The notes under the pieces are model-generated. The model saw only the letters and a list, made by a program, of their open reading frames with translations, had not been told where the DNA came from and did no database searches. Source: Phycisphaerae bacterium (lineage in GTDB: Bacteria; Planctomycetota; Phycisphaerae; UBA1845; UTPLA1). Taken from it: a stretch of DNA of 64,000 bases. Location of the stretch: positions 407,073 to 471,072 of the forward strand of contig JAHBXN010000004.1 in the NCBI GenBank assembly GCA_019636475.1, written 5' to 3'. The position numbers and the translations under genes are program-made. Of the stretch, positions 36,303 to 44,469 are shown piece by piece. Every line of letters begins with the position of its first letter. Within the stretch, counting starts at the first letter, position 1.

Positions 36303-36797
36303 ATGGTTTTTCTCGGATATTCCGAAGTTCTGTTGGACGCCAAGAACCGGTTGGCTGTGCCGGCCAAATTTCGGCGGTGCATCGACCCGGAGAAGCACGG
36401 CACCAATTTCGTGCTCACGCGAGGGCGCCCGACGAACACGATCTGGGTGTACCCGGAAAAGAGCTTCATCGAACTGGCAGGCGGCGGTGAAAGATCACTG
36501 ATCGCCGGCGACGACCAGGTTCGATTCGACCAGGTCTTCTTCGCACGCGGAGAAGTGGTCGAACCGGACGGTCAGGGTCGAATCCTGCTTCCCGACCGGC
36601 TCATCAAGGGAGCCGGACTTGGGCGAGAACTTGTGGTGAGTGGCGTTCGCGACCACATGGAAATCTGGTCGAAGGATGCGTTTGAAAAGCACACCGCAGA
36701 GCTAGAGAGCCGATTTGAAGAGTTGCAGGCGAGAGCTCGCGAGGTGTATCGAGAACAGCGGCGGCAGCCCGGCCAGTCGGCCGGTGAAGTAACCTGA
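36303..36797 (+). CDS. mraZ: Transcriptional regulator MraZ
   Basis: DNA-binding regulator related to SpoVT/AbrB proteins. The 164-residue protein contains the two tandem family motifs: DAKNRLAVPAKFR (12-24) and the C-terminal DGQGRILLPDRL (about 89-100). It opens with MVFLGYSEVLLDAKNR, as usual for MraZ. It is slightly longer than the usual 140-152, with an added charged C-terminal helix. In most bacteria mraZ is the first gene of the division and cell-wall cluster, followed by rsmH. Here it is followed by non-coding sequence, a bidirectional terminator and a convergent lipoprotein gene, so it has been separated from the cluster. Candidate autoregulatory repeats lie upstream. The ATG at 36303 is chosen by alignment; an earlier one adds 13 residues. 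Confidence 0.93.
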   Translation: MVFLGYSEVLLDAKNRLAVPAKFRRCIDPEKHGTNFVLTRGRPTNTIWVYPEKSFIELAGGGERSLIAGDDQVRFDQVFFARGEVVEPDGQGRILLPDRLIKGAGLGRELVVSGVRDHMEIWSKDAFEKHTAELESRFEELQARAREVYREQRRQPGQSAGEVT

Positions 36798-37282
36798 CCA
36801 ACGGGCGATGCGTCATCGCACCGGCGGACCAGGGTAGATTCGGTTGGCGGCGCGGGAGGAGGTCGGTTGAGGATCTCCTTCCGCCCGCCAATTTTCTGAC
36901 AGCAGACTTCTTAGAATCGCTTTCGGCGAACACGGATGGTGTAGCCGGAGCGGACGCGTGTAATGGATTGATACTTCGATTAAAGAACCGCTCGTTGTTC
37001 GGCCTCCGGTCTGGTGGACGGAGGTCATAGGCGAGGAGTGGTTCGGCATCGAAAGCCGCGACACTCTCGCCGTGTGGTCGCGGGATGGGCCGATCGAACA
37101 CACCGGGCTTTCTGTTCCTTTCGCCGGTGCGACGGCATGACGCGTCTTGGGCACTTCGGACGTCACGGACGGCGTTCCGGAGTCGCCATCGTAATAAAAG
37201 CCACCGGCGGCAAGGAAGCTCCGGTGGCTTTTTTTGTTGTCGAACTGTGCGATGACGGGTCGATGGCGAACGAGCCGAGCCG
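36798..37282 (+). other. Convergent intergenic region with bidirectional terminator
   Basis: Lies between mraZ and the convergent beta-propeller lipoprotein gene. It holds the hairpin at 37196-37232 flanked by A and T tracts. No protein frame in the 400 bases before it is convincing, and rsmH is absent. Confidence 0.45.
37196..37235. terminator. Bidirectional intrinsic terminator
   Basis: A 12-base perfect stem AAAAGCCACCGG / CCGGTGGCTTTT with a 13-base loop, A-rich on its left and followed by a T-run on its right. It can end transcripts from both directions, which fits its place between the convergent mraZ and lipoprotein genes. Confidence 0.9.
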
Positions 37283-38725
37283 CTACTGCCGCGCCGGTTT
37301 GGTACTCTGCTGATCCGGGGTCGCCTTGGATTCATCGGAGCCGGCCGGTGAATGACCGATCCAGCCCTCGCGCAGTTCGTTCGGCCAATTTTCGCTGATT
37401 GGGCGAATCTTCCCGGCTTTCCAGATGACGACTTCGGGATTCGCGGGCGCGGATCCCGGATCGACGAGCCACACTTCCGAGTTGTCGCGCCATGTCGGGA
37501 GGGATTTCACGTCGGCCTGGGGATTGACACTCGGAAGAAGGAGTTGCGTTTCAGCGGTGGCCATGTTGTAGATGGCGACCTGACCATGCTCGCAGGGAAT
37601 GAGCACGCGGGATTCATCAGGGCTGACTTCAAACCAGCCGATGGCCGCGTTGATGGGCGCGTCGAAGTCCCTCGCCAGCACCCGGGACAGTCCTGCGGCA
37701 ACCCGTGGATCCACCGCGAAAATCGACCATTGCCGGGGCATGTCATGCTGGGTGGCCGGGAGCGTCATTTCAACGGAGACAAAGAGCAGACGTCCGTCGC
37801 GCAGCCATTTGACGCACGCCATCGGGTTGTACAGAAGTCCGGCACGGTCTATTTGTTCGGTCCATTCCTTGAGCAGTTCGCCTTGATCGTTGCGAACACG
37901 AATTGTTGCCAGGGAGCCGAGTTGGAGCACGGCTTCCGACTCCTTGCGTCTGACAGACGAACGAACGTACGCGAGATGCCGGCCGTCGGGACTCCAGTCG
38001 AGTCCCGACGCGACCTGAATCGCGACCGGTCTGGGCGTTCCGGCCTCCAGTCCGACAATCTGCAATGCGCGTCCGGTCATCTCCTCGGCTCCACTCCAGT
38101 AATCCATGTTGAATGCGACGAATTGATCGTCAGGCGAGGACGCCGGGCAGGAAATCTCATCGAGCGAGTTGACAAGCCTTCTGCGGAAGGTGAGTTGATC
38201 GCCGTCTCGCTTGTACAGGTCGAGTCGGCAGACGTTGGGTTTAATTTCAGTCAGTGACTTCCATTTGTCACCAAGCTTTTCCCGCATTCCCTCGGGGTCC
38301 TTGTCCCGGATATAGACGAGTACCGCTGCGAGGAGTCCGCCGGGAGTGTCCTGATTCGGCGTCATTTCAAAGTGATCCCAATCGCCCTCATGAGCCAGAA
38401 TCCTCGGCTTTACGACCTGTGCCGTTTCGATGACGTGCTGTTTCTGGGCGTCGGTGAGTACGGCGGAGACCTCTTCCCACGTGTTTACCGTGATCTGGCT
38501 TACGATAAGAAGCCCACTGCCGTCGCGGCACCAGGTGGCGCGGAGGGCATGAATTCCGGCTCGGCCGGGCAACGGGCGTCCATTCGCATCGATGAGGAAG
38601 ACGCCACGGTCGGAGACGACCGCGCCGGTCCTTCCGTCAGCGGTCCATACAATTCGTTTTTCGGGAACACAGCCCGCGATAAACCCAACACAAAGCGCGA
38701 TTAGCACCAGGCGAGATGCTTTCAT
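37283..38725 (-). CDS. Beta-propeller lipoprotein (TolB/PD40-like)
   Basis: Envelope lipoprotein of 480 residues. The signal peptide ends in lipobox IAGC (Cys19). Repeated blades follow, with TolB/PD40 motifs such as SPDDQFVAF, LDWSPDGRHLAYVRSS and VSPDESRVLIP; each is the W/F-SPDGxxLAY turn of a propeller blade. There is no catalytic motif, and its role may be protein binding or sensing. The ATG at 38725 has GGAG eight bases upstream and overlaps the anti-sigma gene stop (ATGA). The three genes sigma, anti-sigma and propeller therefore read as one translationally coupled operon. The propeller may be the outside partner or a target of the sigma system. This is inferred from context only. Confidence 0.8.
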   Translation of the reverse strand: MKASRLVLIALCVGFIAGCVPEKRIVWTADGRTGAVVSDRGVFLIDANGRPLPGRAGIHALRATWCRDGSGLLIVSQITVNTWEEVSAVLTDAQKQHVIETAQVVKPRILAHEGDWDHFEMTPNQDTPGGLLAAVLVYIRDKDPEGMREKLGDKWKSLTEIKPNVCRLDLYKRDGDQLTFRRRLVNSLDEISCPASSPDDQFVAFNMDYWSGAEEMTGRALQIVGLEAGTPRPVAIQVASGLDWSPDGRHLAYVRSSVRRKESEAVLQLGSLATIRVRNDQGELLKEWTEQIDRAGLLYNPMACVKWLRDGRLLFVSVEMTLPATQHDMPRQWSIFAVDPRVAAGLSRVLARDFDAPINAAIGWFEVSPDESRVLIPCEHGQVAIYNMATAETQLLLPSVNPQADVKSLPTWRDNSEVWLVDPGSAPANPEVVIWKAGKIRPISENWPNELREGWIGHSPAGSDESKATPDQQSTKPARQ

Positions 38726-39324
38726 AGTGATTCTCCAATCTGTGGCGGATCGAGTGGTCCGGTCCACCTGACCTTCAGGCTTGATTTGCCTCCTGACGCG
38801 GAGGGAGTCCGCGGCAATTCGCGGATGTGCCAGAACCCTTTTTTCGATTCCGGCGCGACGAACACGTTGCCACCGACGTCGAGATTCGTACTCCGGACCA
38901 GGTGCGTGCGGCTCGATCCGGTCCCGGTCAAGTCACGAACCGTCGGCCAGTATCCGAAGCTTGCGGCCATTGCAATTGCTGCGGCCGCCGCAAAGCCGAT
39001 CCACTGCCGCGGTTGATGGACCGACGGTCCGCAGGAGTGGTCAGACCCGGTCAGCCGCGGTACCTGCGGCGAATCATCGTGATCCGCCGCCGGGTGAACC
39101 CGGCCGAGGAACTTCGGGGGCGGCAGGCCTTGTTCATGGCTTGCGGTCTGATCGGTCATGACGATTCGCGTTTCCGCAAGTGTCCTGGAGATTTCGGATG
39201 CCAATGTAAAGGCATCGGCGTCAGCGACGAGATACGCATCGAGCAGTGCAGATGCGTCCTGGTTCAACTCCCCCAGTTCGTTGTCAATCACGAGTCTTTC
39301 AAGCGATTCTCGATTCAATGCCAT
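38722..39324 (-). CDS. Putative membrane anti-sigma factor
   Basis: 200 residues with a cytoplasmic N-terminal helical domain (ALNRESLERLVIDNELGELNQDA) of the size and character of an anti-sigma domain but without the zinc HxxxCxxC motif. A single TM helix follows at about 108-126 (WIGFAAAAAIAMAASFGYW), then an extracytoplasmic tail. It follows the ECF sigma gene and overlaps the lipoprotein start. The ATG at 39324 has GAGG upstream. A GTG at 39378, five bases after the sigma stop, is an alternative that adds 18 residues and would be coupled. Assignment rests mainly on gene order. Confidence 0.65.
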   Translation of the reverse strand: MALNRESLERLVIDNELGELNQDASALLDAYLVADADAFTLASEISRTLAETRIVMTDQTASHEQGLPPPKFLGRVHPAADHDDSPQVPRLTGSDHSCGPSVHQPRQWIGFAAAAAIAMAASFGYWPTVRDLTGTGSSRTHLVRSTNLDVGGNVFVAPESKKGFWHIRELPRTPSASGGKSSLKVRWTGPLDPPQIGESL

Positions 39325-39382
39325 TTCGTCAACCCTCGGAGGCCGGCTGGACTGCTGGAGCCGGTCGCTGAAAATCACGGCG

Positions 39383-39877
39383 TCAACGTGTCGCGGACAA
39401 ATCCGCCAACTCGGACTTCAGGCGATTGACCGCGAGGTGTATCCTCGACCGCACTGTGCCGATCGGAAGCTGTAATGCCGCAGCCGTTTCGGCGTATGAA
39501 AGCCCCTCGGTCAGCCGCATTCTCAAGACGTCGCGTTGTCCGTCGGGAAGCCGATTGATTGCTGCGCGAATTGTCTCGAGACGGGGATCTCCCGCCATCG
39601 GCCGGACATCAGGCCAGTCCTGGTCAAGTCCGTGACTTGGCCAACGTGCCCGGCGGCGATGTTCGGCACGCAGCAGATTCGCCGCAATTCCATAGAGCCA
39701 TGCGGAGGCCGACCGGGCCGCGAGAAGCGGTTCAGGATTCTGCGTCGCCACGAGGAACACCTGCTGCAACAACTCGTCCGCGACATGGGCATCGGCGACA
39801 CGTCTTCTCAGGAAGCGAAGCAGTCGCGGCCCTTCGCGGTAATAGAGCTCTTCGAGGTGCGTCGGGGCGTGCTCCAT
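39383..39877 (-). CDS. ECF-type RNA polymerase sigma factor
   Basis: 164 residues with sigma region 2 (LLRFLRRRVADAHVADELLQQVFLVA..SASAWLYGIAANLLRAEHRRR) and region 4 (INRLPDGQRDVLRMRLTEGLSYAETAAALQLPIGTVRSRIHLAVNRLK). It lacks regions 1 and 3, so it belongs to the extracytoplasmic function group. Such factors direct RNA polymerase to stress- or surface-related promoters and are held by an anti-sigma factor, which is encoded next. The ATG at 39877 fits family length. A self-regulated promoter is expected upstream, but I could not point to one with confidence. Confidence 0.92.
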   Translation of the reverse strand: MEHAPTHLEELYYREGPRLLRFLRRRVADAHVADELLQQVFLVATQNPEPLLAARSASAWLYGIAANLLRAEHRRRARWPSHGLDQDWPDVRPMAGDPRLETIRAAINRLPDGQRDVLRMRLTEGLSYAETAAALQLPIGTVRSRIHLAVNRLKSELADLSATR

Positions 39878-40328
39878 GTGCTCTCTACCTTGATTGTGTC
39901 AAGAAGCGAGATGAAAGTTCGCGCAATTCTTGTTTTTTTGTCGGGAAGCGGACGGTTCTCAGCGGGCTCTAATACGTCGCTTCGAATGCGCATTCAAAGG
40001 CATAACAATATCGCCCGCCATCGCGAAAGTGGCACATTGAGCGATTCGGCGGCAGCACACATGGCGGTCGCATGGTCGAGGGCCGAAGAATTCGTGTTGT
40101 CCCTGTTCGCCAGGTCATCAAGGGCGGCGCGTGTACGCGGAGGCCGGGGAGCCGAATTGCCTTGATTTCCGGGAGCTGCCGCCGGCCTCGCGGGCGTTGG
40201 GAAGCGTGCTTGTCGGCCGGTCCGTCGCCGCCAGGACGCAGTTGTTGGTTCCGCAATGGCGTTACGCCGCACGTTCCGAGCCCCGGGCTCCGGGATTTTC
40301 AGTGGCTGCTCATGAAGCAGTATCGCGA
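39878..40328 (-). other. Intergenic region between sigma operon and response regulator gene
   Basis: Holds the promoter of the ECF operon and the end of the response regulator transcript. A 78-codon plus-strand frame (40131-40367) overlaps the end of the regulator gene and is not convincing. No terminator with a clear T-run is seen. Confidence 0.35.
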
Positions 40329-41699
40329 TCAGGGAAGCAGGCCGTAGCGCTCCATGCGATACCTTAATTGATCGCGGGAGAGGTGGAGCAGCTTTGCCGC
40401 CTTGGTCTGGTTGTTTCCAGTTTCGGAAAGCGCCTTGCGGACAAATTGTTCCTCGATGGTGTGAAGGTCGATGCCATCTGGCGGGATTTCGATCGGGAAG
40501 GCCGACGACAATGGCTGGCCATTGCCGGTGCTGCCGAGCACGATGTCATCACACTGTATTGAGCCGTGTTTCGACAGAAGGATCGCGCGTTCCATGGCGT
40601 TTCGGAGTTCCCGAACGTTTCCGGGCCAACTGTAATCGCGCAGCTTCTGAATCGCGGTGGGAGACAATACCCGGTGGCCTTTGCGAAACTCCCTGGCGAA
40701 GAGGTCGACGTAGTATTCGGCGATCAGCTGGATGTCCTCGCCGCGCTCGCGCAGCGGCGGGAGGAAGATCGGAATGATGTTCAGTCGATAGAACAGATCC
40801 TCGCGGAACTTTCCCTCTCCGATGAGGACTTCAATTTCGCGATTGGTAGCGGCGACGATTCGAACATCCACTTCAATGTCCTGGACACCGCCGACGCGCC
40901 GGAAGGTCTTTTCCTCAAGGAATCGAAGCAGCTTGGCCTGAAGCTGCGGCGGCATGTCGCCAACTTCATCGAGGAAAACCGTCCCGCCGGCAGCGAGTTC
41001 GAGCAGGCCTTTCTTCATGGATTTGGCATCCGTGAAGGCGCCGCGTTCGTGGCCGAACAACTCGCTTTCGAGAAGGGTTTCGCTGATGGCGGTGCAGGTG
41101 ATGTTCATGAACGGGCGGTTTGCGCGGTCGGAATTGTAGTGGATGGCTTTGGCGATCAAGTCTTTTCCGGTGCCGCTTTCGCCGCGCAGAAAAATGGTGC
41201 TTGCCCCGCTGCGTGCCACATCGCGAACGAGTTCAAACAGCTCCTGCATGGGCGCACATTTGCCGAGAATGCGGTCGAATCCGAACTTCTCCCGCATCTG
41301 GGCGCGGAAATCCCGCACTTCCCGCTTCAGGCGTGTGGTTTCGAGTGCTTTGTTGACGGTCATCATCAGCGCGTCCATTTTGAACGGCTTGCTGACGTAA
41401 TCGTAGGCGCCCAGTCGCATCGCTTCGACAGCATCCTCGATGTTGCTGTAGGCCGTCATGATGAGCACGACGATGTCCTCATCCTGCTCGCGAATCTTTC
41501 GCAGGACGGCCAGACCGGTCATGTCCGGGAGCTTGTAGTCCAGCATGACCAGGTCGAATTGGGCTTGATTGAGTTTTTCAAGTCCTGCCATCCCGGTTTC
41601 GGCATCATCGACGATGAAACCTTCATCATGGAACTGCTGACGGAGTGACCAGCGGATGAGCTTCTCGTCTTCGATAATCAGAATGCGTGGCTTGCTCAT
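40329..41699 (-). CDS. Sigma-54-dependent response regulator, NtrC family
   Basis: 456 residues in the order receiver, AAA+ and helix-turn-helix. The receiver has phospho-acceptor Asp54 (LVMLDYKLPD) and Lys104 (VSKPF). The AAA+ domain has Walker A GESGTGKD (173-180) and Walker B VFLDEVGD (241-248). The sigma-54 contact loop is GAFTDA (220-225), where the usual motif is GAFTGA. The C-terminal helix-turn-helix (NNQTKAAKLLHLSRDQLRYRMERYG) is of the Fis type. It overlaps the kinase gene by four bases (ATGA) and is surely its partner. It activates RpoN-dependent promoters. The targets are not in view. Confidence 0.95.
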   Translation of the reverse strand: MSKPRILIIEDEKLIRWSLRQQFHDEGFIVDDAETGMAGLEKLNQAQFDLVMLDYKLPDMTGLAVLRKIREQDEDIVVLIMTAYSNIEDAVEAMRLGAYDYVSKPFKMDALMMTVNKALETTRLKREVRDFRAQMREKFGFDRILGKCAPMQELFELVRDVARSGASTIFLRGESGTGKDLIAKAIHYNSDRANRPFMNITCTAISETLLESELFGHERGAFTDAKSMKKGLLELAAGGTVFLDEVGDMPPQLQAKLLRFLEEKTFRRVGGVQDIEVDVRIVAATNREIEVLIGEGKFREDLFYRLNIIPIFLPPLRERGEDIQLIAEYYVDLFAREFRKGHRVLSPTAIQKLRDYSWPGNVRELRNAMERAILLSKHGSIQCDDIVLGSTGNGQPLSSAFPIEIPPDGIDLHTIEEQFVRKALSETGNNQTKAAKLLHLSRDQLRYRMERYGLLP

Positions 41700-42937
41700 G
41701 TTCGACTCGGTAATTCGACGGTGACTCGGGTTCCTCGACCAACCTCGCTTTCGATCCGGAGCGTCCCGCCGTGGAGTTCGACAATTCGCTTGCAGATCGG
41801 CAGACCGAGACCGGTCCCTTTGGCCTTGGTGGTGAAGAAAGGCTCGAAAACGCGAGCCAATACCGGTTTTGGAATTCCGATACCGTTGTCTTCAACCACG
41901 ATCAGGGCTCTGTCAGCGGTTCTTTGCAATTTGCAGGCCACGATGCCGCCCGACGAGTCGCACGCGTGGGCCGCGTTGAGCAGCAAGTTATAGACGACCT
42001 GATCGATCTGCATTTCATCAACGTCACCGATAATGTCTGAATCCAGCCCGTGGCAGATCAAATTCACGGCGCGGAATGAAGGCTCCTCCCGAAAAAGGAG
42101 CATGACGCGCTCGACCAGCTTGCCAAGATTGACCGGCAACTTGGTTGGCGCCCGCGGGCGGGCATAAATCAGCAGGTCTTTGACGGCAGAATCCAGTCGA
42201 TCGATCTGCCTCAGCACCTCGAGAATGACCTCGCGGTGGGGGTGGCCGTCGTCGAGAGATGAGCCGAGAACCTGAATCGCCCCGCTGATGCCGGCGAGGG
42301 GATTCTTGATTTCGTGAGCCAATGAAGCGGCGAGTTGTCCGATGGTGGCGAGATGCTCCGATTCGCTTAGTTTCTGCTCGTATGCCTGGTGCTCCACCTC
42401 GCGCATGAGGCTGAGGAGGTGGTTGCTGTAGGTTTCGTTCATGATTGCCAGCTCGAGGTCGAGCAGCTTATGAACCGCGGCTATGCGGGCAGCAAGATCC
42501 GGCAAATCGAGTCGCGACAAGCGATTCGTGAGATCGAGTCGCAGCACGGACATCGCTGTAAACATGAAAACCTGCGGCAGTTTTACACGAACGTGGGTGC
42601 GGCCGATGGCAGTTCGGTGGTTGAAGTAGTCCATGTCGTATTGGCCGCAGAAGAGGTCATTGAGCCAGTCGTTAAGGGAGATTCTCAGATTCGCGGTCTG
42701 GCTGGCCGTCGCGTCCAGGACCGACTTCGCTCGCGGGTCTCGATTCAGCACCTCGTAGAAATGGTCGACAATTTCCGCGAGAAACGGACGCATCGGCGCC
42801 TGCAGTTCGTGAAGGAGCTGGGCATCGGTGTCGGAAAATCCAACATACCTCTTCATTTCTGAGAAAAATTCCGCAGGCATGCCTGGAGTATAGCCGCGAA
42901 GGGTTTGCAAGATGAGTCCGAATTCATGAATCGCCAT
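41696..42937 (-). CDS. Globin-coupled sensor histidine kinase
   Basis: 413 residues, no TM segment. Residues about 15-180 match a protoglobin/globin-coupled sensor domain, with the segment IGRTHVRVKLPQVFMFTA, where His115 sits at the proximal haem-ligand position (IGxxHVRxxLP). A dimerisation domain follows with phospho-acceptor His208 in AASLAHEIKNPL. The catalytic domain carries N (LLNAAHACDSSGG), G1 (DNGIGIP), F (FEPFFTTK) and G2 (GTGLGLPI) boxes. If haem is bound, the ligand would be O2, NO or CO; the iron ligand is visible, the gas is not. The ATG at 42937 has GGAG six bases upstream; a further TTG at 42973 is weaker. It is translationally coupled to the NtrC-type regulator gene. Confidence 0.88.
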   Translation of the reverse strand: MAIHEFGLILQTLRGYTPGMPAEFFSEMKRYVGFSDTDAQLLHELQAPMRPFLAEIVDHFYEVLNRDPRAKSVLDATASQTANLRISLNDWLNDLFCGQYDMDYFNHRTAIGRTHVRVKLPQVFMFTAMSVLRLDLTNRLSRLDLPDLAARIAAVHKLLDLELAIMNETYSNHLLSLMREVEHQAYEQKLSESEHLATIGQLAASLAHEIKNPLAGISGAIQVLGSSLDDGHPHREVILEVLRQIDRLDSAVKDLLIYARPRAPTKLPVNLGKLVERVMLLFREEPSFRAVNLICHGLDSDIIGDVDEMQIDQVVYNLLLNAAHACDSSGGIVACKLQRTADRALIVVEDNGIGIPKPVLARVFEPFFTTKAKGTGLGLPICKRIVELHGGTLRIESEVGRGTRVTVELPSRT

Positions 42938-43507
42938 CGCGGGCTCCACGAGCGGAGGGGCACTGTTCTTCAAGTGCGAGCGCCTGATGCTGGTTTCTGA
43001 TCGTACAGGGTCGACCTTGCCGTGCGGCTAGCTCGCGATGCGCTGAGAGATGCCCCGACCTTCAGGAACCACCCGGGGGACATCAATCACGTTTTTTCTC
43101 GCGTTTCCATGCGAGCGGCAGGGTCGGCATCGGCACCGCCTCGGGACATTGCGCACCGGAATTCCGGCGAGATTGAGCAAGTTGAATGCCTGAATCGAAC
43201 GACCTGGATTCTGAACGAGCCTGAGCCTCAAGCGAACCGAGGGCCCGGCTGTGCCAACGGACCCCCGAAGCCCTGTGTGACCGCGCTGGCTTTCTGCCGC
43301 GGAAACCTGCCGTCAGAAGGAAGTCAACCTGGGCTGACATCCCCGCTGGCACCGACATTGCCCGTGCTATAAATCAGAAGAGAGTCGGTCGCCGTTCGGC
43401 GCGCAGTTACTCATTCATGTTCGACCGGACGGTGGGATCGTCGGTATCGGCCGCGAAGGCGTAATTTGAAGGATTTGCAGCCCATGAATTGAAAGTGAGC
43501 GTGGATC
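42938..43507 (+). other. Divergent intergenic region, nothing recognised
   Basis: Separates the globin kinase operon from the CBS gene and must hold both promoters. A long frame at 43022-43372 has composition typical of a chance frame. No RNA gene or repeat is seen. Confidence 0.35.
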
Positions 43508-43978
43508 TTGATCGTCGCCGAATTTATGACGCCGGAACCGTTCGTCGTTCACGAGAGTGAGCCGCTTCGCCGAATTATCGAGTCGTTCTGCGGTCACGGA
43601 GTTTTTCAGATTCCCGTGACAGATCAATCGAATCGGCTGGTGGGAATCATATCGGATCGGGATGTCTGCGCGGCGATGGCTCGCGATTCGGACGAAGCAA
43701 TGACGCTACTGGTGGCGGATATCATGACGCCGTCGCCGGTGACCGTTACGCCTTCGACTCCGCTCGAGGATGCAGTCGAGATTCTTTGTCAGGCGCGGTT
43801 CGGTGCGTTGCCCGTGGTTGTCGGGGAGCACGTCGTGGGCATGATCACGGCTCGCCACCTGCTCAAGAAGCTGCTGGAGGTTTTGCAGGCGTGCAGCGAA
43901 CACCCCCGCACGTTTGCGAATTCTTACACATTTGAATCAATGGCGTCGGGCGTGAAATCTGATCGCGTGCCGGGCTGA
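43508..43978 (+). CDS. Tandem CBS-domain protein
   Basis: 156 residues, essentially two CBS domains. The first has MTPEPFVVHESEPLRRIIESF...IPVTDQSNRLVGIISDRDV. The second has IMTPSPVTVTPSTPLEDAVEIL...LPVVVGEHVVGMITARHLL. Such stand-alone pairs bind adenosine nucleotides and act as energy or redox sensors. No effector domain is attached. The start is TTG at 43508, as no ATG or GTG lies in frame before the first motif. The final 25 residues are not conserved in character. A Cys-rich protein gene follows after 44 bases and may share a transcript. Confidence 0.85.
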   Translation: MIVAEFMTPEPFVVHESEPLRRIIESFCGHGVFQIPVTDQSNRLVGIISDRDVCAAMARDSDEAMTLLVADIMTPSPVTVTPSTPLEDAVEILCQARFGALPVVVGEHVVGMITARHLLKKLLEVLQACSEHPRTFANSYTFESMASGVKSDRVPG

Positions 43979-44022
43979 CGCCCGGGGTCCATGAGTGCGG
44001 CGGTCTGTATGGGAGATTGACG

Positions 44023-44373
44023 ATGACAATCGATTTGCTTGCCATTGAGTCCCGCTTGAGAAATTCGCTGTGTCCCAAGTGCGTCCGATTTACCCGCAAT
44101 CATGGATGCAGTCTGCCGAAGGATCGGATGTGTTCGGTCTTCAAGAATATCGGGGACCTGGTCACGATTGTGCGGAGTACGCACGCGCGACAGATTGAGC
44201 CTTACGCCACGGTGCTTCGAGAGCAAGTCTGTGCGGCGTGCCACTACGAAGACGGGCACGGGAACTGTCCGTGTCGAATCGATCTTGATTGCGCACTGGA
44301 CGTCTATTATCCGCTCATCGTCGATACGATCGAGCAGGAACTGATCAAGCAGGGCGCGCTGCCGCCTGAGTAA
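44023..44373 (+). CDS. Cysteine-rich metal-binding protein of unknown function
   Basis: 116 residues with nine cysteines in two groups: Cys17, Cys20, Cys29, Cys37 and Cys70, Cys73, Cys82, Cys84, Cys90 (CPKC...C...C and CAAC...CPC...C). The spacing suggests two zinc or iron-sulfur sites. I do not recognise the family. There is no signal peptide or membrane segment. The ATG at 44023 has GGAG eight bases upstream. It is read with the CBS gene. The spacing between groups and the aromatic C-terminal helix (DVYYPLIVDTIEQELIKQ) argue for a real protein and not a chance frame. Confidence 0.7.
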   Translation: MTIDLLAIESRLRNSLCPKCVRFTRNHGCSLPKDRMCSVFKNIGDLVTIVRSTHARQIEPYATVLREQVCAACHYEDGHGNCPCRIDLDCALDVYYPLIVDTIEQELIKQGALPPE

Positions 44374-44435
44374 GGCATCCTGCGGCGGATGTTTTGGGCG
44401 TGTCCCGGGTGCGGGAAGCGGCGAATGCCGATCGC

Positions 44436-44469
44436 AAGGCCGAACGACCGGGAGTGCGACGGCCTTTTC
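44436..44469 (+). terminator. Possible terminator of the CBS/Cys-rich transcript
   Basis: Stem AAGGCCG / CGGCCTT with a 17-base loop and four T after it. It sits just before the convergent exported-protein gene. The loop is long and the T-run short, so confidence is modest. Confidence 0.45.

Noticed and set aside
40131..40367. 78-codon plus-strand frame overlapping the NtrC-type gene end
   Set aside because: It overlaps conserved coding sequence and lacks a ribosome site or family pattern.
43022..43372. 116-codon plus-strand frame in the divergent region before the CBS gene
   Set aside because: It would cover the only promoter region for two operons and looks like chance sequence, rich in Pro, Arg and Ser.
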